Positions 32,111 to 38,960 of a stretch of DNA of 42,710 nucleotides are shown piece after piece; position 1 is the stretch's first letter, and every line of letters begins with the position of its first letter. Under the pieces are notes generated by a model. It saw only the letters and a program-made list of their open reading frames with translations. It was not told where the DNA came from and searched no databases. A program made the translations under genes and the position numbers. Source of the DNA: Bacteroidales bacterium UBA4231 (lineage in GTDB: Bacteria; Bacteroidota; Bacteroidia; Bacteroidales; UBA932); contig DGXN01000009.1 in the NCBI GenBank assembly GCA_002396335.1, positions 46,676 through 89,385 of the forward strand. Direction: 5' to 3'.

Positions 32111-32310
32111 CACGAGCACAAAAATGGCCTGATCCGTGCGCGGACGGAGCAAAACACGGCACACGAGCACAAAAATGGCCTGATCCGTGCGCGGACGGGG
32201 CAAAACACGGCACACGAGCACAAAAATGGCCTGATCCGTGCGCGGACGGAGCAAAACACGGCACACGAGCACAAAAATGGCCTGATCCGTGCGCGAACGG
32301 GGGCGGAGGG
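32111..32310. repeat. Four-unit 51-bp tandem repeat
   Basis: Units start at 32111, 32162, 32213 and 32264. Each carries CACGAGCACAAAAATGGCCT, then GATCCGTGCGCGGACGG and GCAAAACACGG. Copies 1-3 are nearly identical; copy 4 diverges after 32295. The unit has no variable spacer. Since 51 is a multiple of three, open frames run on both strands. The unit is related, in reverse orientation, to the two units at 7811-7882. Confidence 0.9.
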
Positions 32311-32346
32311 CGGCACCAGCCTGAGCCCGTCCCCGGGTCAGGATAA

Positions 32347-32372
32347 AAAAAAGCCATCACAAGGGGTTGTGA
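32347..32372 (-). terminator. Terminator of the tRNA transcript
   Basis: On the minus strand the stem TCACAA / TTGTGA with a 4-nt loop is followed by a run of eight T, about 70 nt downstream of tRNA-Met. Confidence 0.7.
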
Positions 32373-32439
32373 CGGGTATATAGAGAGTTTAGTCTGGGAG
32401 ATTGAACGTAGTCAATCAAGACTTATATGTGACATTTTG

Positions 32440-32513
32440 TAGCGGGAGTGGGTCACGATCCCACGACCTCCGGATTATGAATCCGACGCTCTAACCAGCT
32501 GAGCTACCCCGCC
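32440..32513 (-). tRNA. tRNA-Met (CAT)
   Basis: The minus strand folds into a full cloverleaf. The acceptor arms are GGCGGGG and TCCCGCT with A73, the D stem GCTC/GAGC, the anticodon loop TTCATAA with anticodon CAT, and the T stem GTGGG/CCCAC. U8 and the CTCATAAT-like anticodon arm suggest the elongator tRNA-Met rather than the initiator. CCA is not encoded. The T loop ATCGTGA deviates from the usual TTCGANT at its first base. Confidence 0.9.
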
Positions 32514-32522
32514 AGGGCAATA

Positions 32523-32549
32523 AAAAATCAGCTTAAAAGGCTGATTTTT
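32523..32549 (-). terminator. Hairpin between the two tRNAs
   Basis: The 10-bp stem AAAAATCAGC / GCTGATTTTT has a 7-nt loop and T-runs in both directions. It lies 2 nt after tRNA-Gln and may terminate part of the transcription or aid processing. Confidence 0.7.
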
Positions 32550-32550
32550 G

Positions 32551-32621
32551 TTGAGATAGAAGGACTCGAACCCTCACTGACAGAGCCAGAATCTGTAGTG
32601 CTACCATTACACCATATCTCA
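32551..32621 (-). tRNA. tRNA-Gln (CTG)
   Basis: The minus strand has acceptor arms TGAGATA/TATCTCA with A73, D stem GTGT/GCAC, anticodon stem ACAGA/TCTGT with loop TTCTGGC (anticodon CTG) and T arm GAGGG-TTCGAGT-CCTTC. The weak T1-A72 pair and the TATGGTGTAATGG start are typical for tRNA-Gln. Confidence 0.9.
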
Positions 32622-32642
32622 ATATCCCGCGAAACGGGACTG

Positions 32643-32650
32643 CAAATGTA
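32643..32650 (-). promoter_or_regulatory. -7 box (TACATTTG) of the tRNA transcript
   Basis: TACATTTGCAGTCCCG on the minus strand resembles the rRNA promoter at 42479, which also continues GCAGTCCCG. This supports a stable-RNA promoter. Confidence 0.65.
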
Positions 32651-32698
32651 CGACATTTTTTTGAAATTGCAAGAATAAAAAACAAAAACTTGTGTCTG

Positions 32699-32729
32699 TT
32701 GCAAAAGCGGTAAAAAACATTTACTTTTG
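32699..32729 (+). promoter_or_regulatory. Promoter of the alarmone/partner-switching operon
   Basis: TTG at 32699 and TACTTTTG at 32722-32729 are separated by 20 nt. The start codon is 18 nt downstream. Confidence 0.65.
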
Positions 32730-32747
32730 TAAGTTAGGTAAAATAGT

Positions 32748-33815
32748 ATGTCTGATAATACTTATCAATTGGATCCGCACTGCCAGGCTATCCTGCAGGA
32801 ATACCGGGAGCAGCTTCCGCGCTTTCAGAAGGCGGCCATGGAAATTTATGAGCAGCTGAAGAAGGTTCTTGACGCTGCCTGCATTGTCGTGGCATCCATA
32901 GAATACCGGGTGAAGTCGGAGCAGTCCCTGGCCGGGAAGCTGGAGCTGAAAGGGGCCAAATATGCCTCTCTCAAGGATATAACGGACATCGTGGGCCTTC
33001 GTGTCATCACTTTTTACAGTGACGACGTGGATAAGGTGGCGTCGGCCGTGGACCGGCTTTTTTCCGTGGACTGGGCCAACAGCGTGGACAAGCGCAAGCT
33101 GCACGAGATTGACAGTTTCGGCTACATGTCCCTGCACTATATCTGCTCCATGGAGGGTTTCCCCTATCGTTTCGAGATCCAGATGCGGACGGTCCTGCAG
33201 CATGCATGGGCCAACATGAATCACGACACCGGCTATAAATCCGGCGTGGAAGTGCCCAAGGAATACCTCCGTAACCTGAACCGCCTGGCCGGCATGCTTG
33301 AACTGGCCGACGAACAGTTCAGCCGCATCCGCAACGAACTGACCGACTACCGCCGCCGCGTGCAGGCGCTGGTGGCTTCCGGCAACCTCGACGAGGTGTC
33401 CCTGGACGGCGACACTTTCCGCAGTTACCTCCGACTGGGCCCCTTCGACGCCCTGAACCGCCGTATCGCCGCCGTCAATCAGGCCGAGATCCAGGACGTG
33501 AACCTGATGCCCTATCTCTCTGTTTTCAAGGGCATGAACTGCAAAACCCTCGGTGACATCGACCGCATCATCAAAGACAATGCGGAGGCGGCTTACCAGA
33601 TTGCAACCTATCAGATCGGCCTGACCGACCTGGATATCATTTCCTCTTCCCTGGGCCCGCAGGATGTCTGTATTGCGGCCATTCTGCGCTCCGGCGGCGG
33701 AAAACTGGGCCTGAAAATGCTTCTGGACACGCTGAACGGTGTGTCCGACAGCAATGAAATGATGGCCGATTTCCTTCTTGAGCAAACCCGGGACCTTCCT
33801 TTTATGAACCAATGA
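32748..33815 (+). CDS. RelA/SpoT-type (p)ppGpp synthetase without hydrolase domain
   Basis: This 355-residue protein carries a nucleotidyltransferase domain of the RelA/SpoT family at about residues 25-165. Visible motifs are R54-x-K-S with GKLELK, DIVGLRVI (R85), FGYMSLHY and EIQMRT with HAWANMNHD (H152). All catalytic motifs look intact, so it should make (p)ppGpp from ATP and GTP or GDP. Residues 165-355 are helical with no domain I can name. It lacks the HD, TGS and ACT domains of long RSH proteins. It overlaps the following hydrolase gene by 4 bp, so the two enzymes are made together. Confidence 0.9.
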   Translation: MSDNTYQLDPHCQAILQEYREQLPRFQKAAMEIYEQLKKVLDAACIVVASIEYRVKSEQSLAGKLELKGAKYASLKDITDIVGLRVITFYSDDVDKVASAVDRLFSVDWANSVDKRKLHEIDSFGYMSLHYICSMEGFPYRFEIQMRTVLQHAWANMNHDTGYKSGVEVPKEYLRNLNRLAGMLELADEQFSRIRNELTDYRRRVQALVASGNLDEVSLDGDTFRSYLRLGPFDALNRRIAAVNQAEIQDVNLMPYLSVFKGMNCKTLGDIDRIIKDNAEAAYQIATYQIGLTDLDIISSSLGPQDVCIAAILRSGGGKLGLKMLLDTLNGVSDSNEMMADFLLEQTRDLPFMNQ

Positions 33816-34387
33816 ACGCATCCCTGAATACCGACCTGCTGGACCGCGCCATCGTGTTTGCGGTCCGCGCCCATGCCGGCACCGAGCGTCGCGGCAAGGG
33901 CTTCCCTTACATTGTGCACCCCATGGAGGCCGTCTCCATCGTGGCCACCATCACTCCGGACCAGGAGCTGCTGGCTGCCGCCGCCCTTCACGACGTCCTT
34001 GAGGACACGGAAGTAACGGAGGCCGATCTCCGCCGCGAATTCGGCGACCGCATCACTTCGCTGGTTGTGTCGGAGAGCGACGAGTTCGAGGCCGGCGTCT
34101 CCGAAGAGGACAGCTGGCACTATCGCAAGCGGGTTGCCATCCATCGGCTGAAAGCTGCGTCGCACGACGCGAAAATCGTAGCCATCGGCGACAAGCTTTC
34201 CAACATGCGGGCCATCGCCCGTGACTATGCCGTCCAGGGAGACGCCCTTTGGAACATTTTCCACGCCAAGGACCCCAAGGACCACGAGTGGCATTACCGC
34301 GGCCTTGCCGACGCCCTGTCCGAGCTTTCCGACACCTTCGCCTACAAGGAATTCCTACAACTGATCGACCAAGTTTTCAAAAAATAA
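33812..34387 (+). CDS. Mesh1-like HD-domain (p)ppGpp hydrolase
   Basis: This 191-residue protein shows the full set of metal-binding motifs of the RelA/SpoT hydrolase family: H36 in YIVHPMEA, H60-D61 and E64-D65 in ALHDVLEDTEV, D127 and N131 in IGDKLSNMR. It is the size of the stand-alone small alarmone hydrolases (Mesh1-like). It should degrade (p)ppGpp made by the enzyme encoded just upstream (overlap ATGA). Together they act as a split version of a bifunctional Rel protein, or as a toxSAS-like pair in which the hydrolase neutralises a toxic synthetase. The context of a long signalling operon favours the first reading. Confidence 0.9.
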   Translation: MNASLNTDLLDRAIVFAVRAHAGTERRGKGFPYIVHPMEAVSIVATITPDQELLAAAALHDVLEDTEVTEADLRREFGDRITSLVVSESDEFEAGVSEEDSWHYRKRVAIHRLKAASHDAKIVAIGDKLSNMRAIARDYAVQGDALWNIFHAKDPKDHEWHYRGLADALSELSDTFAYKEFLQLIDQVFKK

Positions 34388-34391
34388 CCTC

Positions 34392-35219
34392 ATGGAAGCC
34401 CTCCGAATCAACCTGGACGACTATGTCCACTCCGGGGAAGGAGCCAACGGTGAAAGTTTCAATCACCGGAAAGACTCCTCCATCATGCTCAAACTCTACA
34501 ATCCGGGCAAGATCCAGCAGCCCCTGGACGAAATGCTGATGGCCCGGAAGGTCTTTGACCTGGGCATCCCCAGCCCGGAACCCGGCGACTATGTCACCGA
34601 CGGCGTGCGTTTCGGCATCCGTTTCCGGCGCATCGAGGGCAAGAAATCCTACTCCCGCGCCACGGCAGATGAACCCGAAAAGGTGGGACAGTTCGCCGCC
34701 GAGTTCGCCCAGATGTGCCTGGACCTTCACAAGGTGGAGGTGGATCCTTCCCAGTTCGAGAACGTGAAAGACCGCTATTACCGCCTTCTCTCGGAGAATC
34801 CCTTTTTCACGCCCTCGGAGAAAGACGCCATCGGCCGGTTTATCGCCGACGCCCCTGACGCCACCACCGCCATCCATGGGGACCTCCAGTTCTCCAACGC
34901 CATCTTCGCGGGCGACAGGCGCTACTTCATCGACCTGGGTGACTTCTGCTACGGCTACAACCGTTTCGACGTCGCCATGGTGTACCTGTGCACCTGCCTC
35001 AGCAAAGAGGATTTCATCCGCGAAGTCTTCCATATGCCCAAGTCCCTCTCGATGAAATTCTGGGCCGAATTCGCCCCCGCCTACTTCGGGTCCGACAGGC
35101 CGCTGGCAGACATCGAAGAGGAAATCCGGCCTTACGCCGGCCTCAAGACCCTGATTGTTGAACGTGACACCCGCTGCCCCATGCCCGAATTCCGTGAGGC
35201 GCTGAAAGGTATTATCTAA
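34392..35219 (+). CDS. Aminoglycoside-phosphotransferase-like small-molecule kinase
   Basis: This 275-residue protein has an APH/choline-kinase-type fold. HGDLQFSN (H162, D164, N169) is the catalytic Brenner motif, and FIDLGDF (D181 or D184) the metal-binding site. The N-terminus (SGEGANGESFNH) forms the nucleotide-binding loop. It resembles the TIGR02172 paralogous family known from Fibrobacter and Bacteroidales. The substrate is unknown; an antibiotic resistance role should not be assumed. It lies 4 nt after the hydrolase and 3 nt before the SpoIIE protein. Confidence 0.8.
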   Translation: MEALRINLDDYVHSGEGANGESFNHRKDSSIMLKLYNPGKIQQPLDEMLMARKVFDLGIPSPEPGDYVTDGVRFGIRFRRIEGKKSYSRATADEPEKVGQFAAEFAQMCLDLHKVEVDPSQFENVKDRYYRLLSENPFFTPSEKDAIGRFIADAPDATTAIHGDLQFSNAIFAGDRRYFIDLGDFCYGYNRFDVAMVYLCTCLSKEDFIREVFHMPKSLSMKFWAEFAPAYFGSDRPLADIEEEIRPYAGLKTLIVERDTRCPMPEFREALKGII

Positions 35220-35222
35220 ACT

Positions 35223-37424
35223 ATGGCAAAAAAGATCAAAGACTCATTCAACCACTTTGCCGCCCTTCAGGGGTTAATGATCATTATCGTCGCTATCCTC
35301 ACGCTGGAAGGAACGGCTATCCTGCAATATGTGTTTTCACAGCGCGTGATCCGTGAAGAGGCTGAACGCCGGGCCCAGGGCCAACTGGAGGCGACAGAAC
35401 TGAGGATCAACAGCGTAATTGACCAGGTGGAGACGGCCGTCCGGAACAATATGTGGAGCGCAGCCGTTCAGGTGACGCGTCCGGACAGCCTGTGGAACCT
35501 GACCCGCGGCATCGTCAAGGACAACCCCATCATCTACGGGTCGGCCGTCGCCCTCGTGGAGAATTACAGCCGCAAGGCGGGCCGCCTGTATGCTCCTTAC
35601 GCCCACCGCAGCGGCGAGGAAATCGTGTCCTCCCAGTTGGGAACGCAGGAATACAATTACCTGGAACAGGAGTGGTTCGTGAAAGCGCTGGAGAACCCCG
35701 GCGGGTACTGGTCGGAACCCTATTATGACGAGGGTGGCGGCAATATGCTCATGACCACCTATTCCATTCCTGTGAAAGACCATGCCGGGCGGGTAGCCGC
35801 CGTCCTTACGGCCGACGTTTCCCTGGAGTGGCTCTCCTCCCTGCTCGAAGGTGTTCAGGTATATCCCAACTCCTTCAACATGGTGGTCAGCCGTACCGGA
35901 AAAATCATGGTATGTCCTGTGGAAACCCTCATTATGCGCCGCTCTGTCCATGAGATGGCTGCCCAGGCTGACGATTCCGACACGGCTACCTTCAACTCCA
36001 TTAATCGGGCCATGCTCTCTCAGGAGAGCGGAACCATCCCCTTTAAGTATAAGGGAAAAGTGAACTACCTGTATTTCAATGCGGTAGACCGGACCGGCTG
36101 GTCCATGTCCATCGTCATTCCTCACGACGAAATTTACGGCAGCGTGCAGAAAGTGGGCCGATGGGTAGCCCTGTTGCAGGCTTTGGGTATCCTCATGCTC
36201 ATCCTCATTCTCTGGGCCACCCTCCGGAACCAGAAGAAGATGCAGGAGATATCGGCCAACAAGAGTCGCATGGAGAATGAACTTCAGGTAGCCCGAAGCA
36301 TCCAGATGGCCATGCTGCCCAAGATTTTCCCGCCCTATCCGGAGCGGAAAGACATCGATATGTTCGCCACCATCGTCCCGGCCAAGGAAGTGGGCGGCGA
36401 CCTGTATGACTTCTTCATCCGTGACGAAAAGATGTTCTTCTGCATCGGCGACGTGAGCGGCAAGGGCATTCCCGCCTCCCTGGTGATGGCGGTCACCCGC
36501 AGCCTCTTCCGTACGGTAGCCGCCCACGAGAAGAGCCCGCAGCGCATTGTCACGGCCATGAATGAGAGTATGGCGGCCACCAATGAGACGGAGATGTTCG
36601 TCACGCTATTCTGCGGCGTGCTGGACCTCACCACCGGCCACCTGCGTTTCTGCAATGCCGGTCACAATGCCCCTTACCTGGTGTATCCCGACGGAACCTC
36701 CGCCCCGCTGAACGTCAACCCGAATCTCCCCGTGGCCGTCATGGACGGAATGCTCTTTACCGAGCAGGAGATGGACCTTCCTTCCGGCACCGGACTGTTC
36801 ATGTTTACGGACGGTCTCAACGAGGCCGAAAACGAGGACCACGACCAGTTCGGCAACGAGCGCCTGCAGGCGCAGCTCTCCTCTTCCCTGTCCGCTACGG
36901 AGCAGATCCAGGTCATGACCCGTTCCGTAGATGAATTCGTAGACAACGCCCCCCAGAGCGACGACCTTACCATCCTGTACATCAAATACATGAATGAAAA
37001 TGCCATGGATATTACAGAGCGCCACCTGATTCTGCACAACGACATCCAGCAGATCCCTCAATTGGCTGAATTCGTGGAAAATGTGGCGGATATCGCCCAT
37101 CTGGATGTCGGACTCACCATGAGCCTGAACCTCGCCCTCGAGGAGGCGGTGTCCAATGTAATCATGTATGCCTATCCCAAAGGCGCCGACGGACTTGTGG
37201 ACATTGAAGCCATCATCCGGAAGGAAGTGCTGGAATTCGTGATTACTGACAGCGGCACGCCTTTTGATCCGACCGCCGCTCCGGAAGCGGATGTGTCGCT
37301 TTCCGTGGAGGACCGCCCCATCGGCGGCCTGGGCATCTTCCTGGTGAAGAATATCATGGACACCGTGAACTACGAACGCACCGACGGGAAGAACATTCTT
37401 AAGATGACAAAAAAATTAGTATAG
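35223..37424 (+). CDS. Sensor with Cache domain, SpoIIE-type PP2C phosphatase and HATPase anti-sigma-like kinase domain
   Basis: This 733-residue protein has a TM segment (about 15-37), a periplasmic Cache-like sensor (about 40-305; YWSEPYYDEGGGNMLMTTYS), a second TM segment (about 318-340), a helical linker (ENELQVARSIQMAMLP), a SpoIIE phosphatase domain (about 370-575; EVGGDLYDFF, GDVSGKGIPASL, FCNAGHNAPYL, FTDGLNEAENE, DDLTILYIKY) and a C-terminal RsbW/SpoIIAB-type HATPase domain (about 590-733; NLALEEAVSNVIMYAY, VITDSGTPFDP, GGLGIFLVKNIMD). It would both phosphorylate and dephosphorylate the STAS protein encoded next. Having phosphatase and kinase in one chain is notable. Confidence 0.9.
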   Translation: MAKKIKDSFNHFAALQGLMIIIVAILTLEGTAILQYVFSQRVIREEAERRAQGQLEATELRINSVIDQVETAVRNNMWSAAVQVTRPDSLWNLTRGIVKDNPIIYGSAVALVENYSRKAGRLYAPYAHRSGEEIVSSQLGTQEYNYLEQEWFVKALENPGGYWSEPYYDEGGGNMLMTTYSIPVKDHAGRVAAVLTADVSLEWLSSLLEGVQVYPNSFNMVVSRTGKIMVCPVETLIMRRSVHEMAAQADDSDTATFNSINRAMLSQESGTIPFKYKGKVNYLYFNAVDRTGWSMSIVIPHDEIYGSVQKVGRWVALLQALGILMLILILWATLRNQKKMQEISANKSRMENELQVARSIQMAMLPKIFPPYPERKDIDMFATIVPAKEVGGDLYDFFIRDEKMFFCIGDVSGKGIPASLVMAVTRSLFRTVAAHEKSPQRIVTAMNESMAATNETEMFVTLFCGVLDLTTGHLRFCNAGHNAPYLVYPDGTSAPLNVNPNLPVAVMDGMLFTEQEMDLPSGTGLFMFTDGLNEAENEDHDQFGNERLQAQLSSSLSATEQIQVMTRSVDEFVDNAPQSDDLTILYIKYMNENAMDITERHLILHNDIQQIPQLAEFVENVADIAHLDVGLTMSLNLALEEAVSNVIMYAYPKGADGLVDIEAIIRKEVLEFVITDSGTPFDPTAAPEADVSLSVEDRPIGGLGIFLVKNIMDTVNYERTDGKNILKMTKKLV

Positions 37425-37426
37425 CT

Positions 37427-37747
37427 ATGGAAGTAAAGATTATTGAAAAAGACAATGTGATCACCGCCCTGCTGAAGGGGCGCCTGGACACCTCCGTTTC
37501 TCAGGATGTGGCCACGCAACTGCAGCCCGTCCTGGACAATGCCGGAAAAACCATCATCCTGGACTGCAAGGAACTGAGCTATATCAGCAGCTCCGGTCTC
37601 AGAATCTTCCTGACCGTCAGAAAAGCTGCCGCGGCCAATAACGGTAAAGTCATTGTCCGCGACATCAATAATGAAATCCGTCAGGTCTTTATGATGACCG
37701 GTTTCCTGAACCTGTTCGACGTTCAGGAATCTTCTACGGCTGAGTAA
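37427..37747 (+). CDS. STAS-domain anti-sigma factor antagonist
   Basis: This 106-residue single-domain protein begins MEVKIIEKDNVITALLKGRLD and has the phosphorylation-site loop LSYISSSGLRIFL, with the Ser in the usual SpoIIAA/RsbV position. It starts 2 nt after the SpoIIE-HATPase gene and is its obvious partner. No sigma factor gene is next to it, so its output may be a protein other than a sigma factor. It overlaps the convergent pepT by 14 bp at the 3' end. Confidence 0.9.
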   Translation: MEVKIIEKDNVITALLKGRLDTSVSQDVATQLQPVLDNAGKTIILDCKELSYISSSGLRIFLTVRKAAAANNGKVIVRDINNEIRQVFMMTGFLNLFDVQESSTAE

Positions 37748-38957
37748 AGAGCGAAATCAGATTCAGTATGACCTCGGAGGCTTTTTCCATGCTCTCCAGA
37801 GGGACATACTCCATCTTTCCATGGAAGTTGAGGCCGCCCGCGAAAATGTTGGGGCAGGGCAGGCCTTTGAAGGATAGGTTGGCGCCGTCCGTTCCACCCC
37901 GTATGGGCTGGATCTTGGGCTTCACGCCAGCCATTTCCATTGCCTTGACCGCCTTCTCGATAATGTGGTAGTGGGGCTCCACCTGCTCCCGCATGTTGTA
38001 ATACTGGTCTTTCAGCGTGAGCGTAGCGGTGCCTTCTCCGTATTTGGCGTTGATAAAGTCCGTGACCTGCCGGATGAGGGCTTTCTTGGCCTCGAACTTA
38101 CTGCGGTCGTGGTCGCGGATAATGTAGCCGAAGTCGGCCTCTTCGACGGTGCCTTTGAAGGAGATGATGTGGAAGAAGCCTTCGTATCCTTCTGTGTATT
38201 CCGGACGCTGTTCTACCGGCAGGAGACTGTTCAGTTCCTGGCCGATGAGGATGGCGTTCTTCATTTTGCCTTTTGCGTTTCCGGGATGGACATTGCGGCC
38301 CTGGATGTGGAGCTTGGCGCTGGCGGCGTTGAAGTTTTCAAATTCCAGTTCGCCGATCTCTCCGCCGTCCATGGTGTAGGCGTAGTCGGCGCCGAAGCGC
38401 GAGACGTCGAATTTCACGACACCGCGGCCGATTTCCTCGTCGGGCGTAAAGCCAATCTTCACCGGCCCGTGCTTGAATTCCGGGTGTTCCGTGATGTACT
38501 GCACCGCGTTCATGATTTCCGCCACGCCTGCCTTGTCGTCGGCCCCGAGGAGGGTGGTGCCGTCGGTGGTGATAAGGGTCTGGCCTTTGAAATGCAGGAG
38601 TTCCGGGAATTCTTCCGGCTTGAGCTGCAGGCCGGGAACGCCTTTGAGCGGAATGGCGCCGCCGTCGTAATCGGGGATGATCTGCGGCTTCACGTCTTTC
38701 CCGGAAGCGTCCGGAGCGGTGTCCACATGGGCGATGAAGCCCACGGCAGGCACTTCAGTGCCGATATTGGAGGGAATGGAGGCCATGACATAGCCATATT
38801 CGTCCAGGTTGACTTCCACGCCCATTTCTTCCAGTTCGGCCTTGAGCAGTTTCAGGAGGTCCCACTCTTTGGCGGCCGACGGCTGGGTTTCACTTTCCTC
38901 GTTGCTCTGCGTGTCCACAGAGACATAGCGCAAGAATCGGTTTAATAGCTTTTCCAT
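37734..38957 (-). CDS. pepT: Peptidase T (tripeptide aminopeptidase)
   Basis: This 407-residue enzyme of the M20 metallopeptidase family removes N-terminal residues from tripeptides in the cytoplasm. Metal ligands are visible: H77-x-D79 (FIAHVDTAPD), D140 (LGADDKAG), E174/E175 (TPDEEIGRG), D197-like (YTMDGGEIGE) and the late H in NFHGKMEYV. The length fits PepT. It follows the OPT transporter at 3 nt, so uptake and hydrolysis of peptides are coupled. Confidence 0.95.
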   Translation of the reverse strand: MEKLLNRFLRYVSVDTQSNEESETQPSAAKEWDLLKLLKAELEEMGVEVNLDEYGYVMASIPSNIGTEVPAVGFIAHVDTAPDASGKDVKPQIIPDYDGGAIPLKGVPGLQLKPEEFPELLHFKGQTLITTDGTTLLGADDKAGVAEIMNAVQYITEHPEFKHGPVKIGFTPDEEIGRGVVKFDVSRFGADYAYTMDGGEIGELEFENFNAASAKLHIQGRNVHPGNAKGKMKNAILIGQELNSLLPVEQRPEYTEGYEGFFHIISFKGTVEEADFGYIIRDHDRSKFEAKKALIRQVTDFINAKYGEGTATLTLKDQYYNMREQVEPHYHIIEKAVKAMEMAGVKPKIQPIRGGTDGANLSFKGLPCPNIFAGGLNFHGKMEYVPLESMEKASEVILNLISLFTQP

Positions 38958-38960
38958 ATC

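Noticed and set aside
32111..32310. CRISPR array
   Set aside because: The 51-bp units follow each other without unique spacers, and no cas genes are in the window.
34392..35219. Antibiotic resistance (aminoglycoside phosphotransferase) gene
   Set aside because: Only the general kinase fold is supported; its place in a signalling operon and resemblance to the TIGR02172 family speak against a resistance role.
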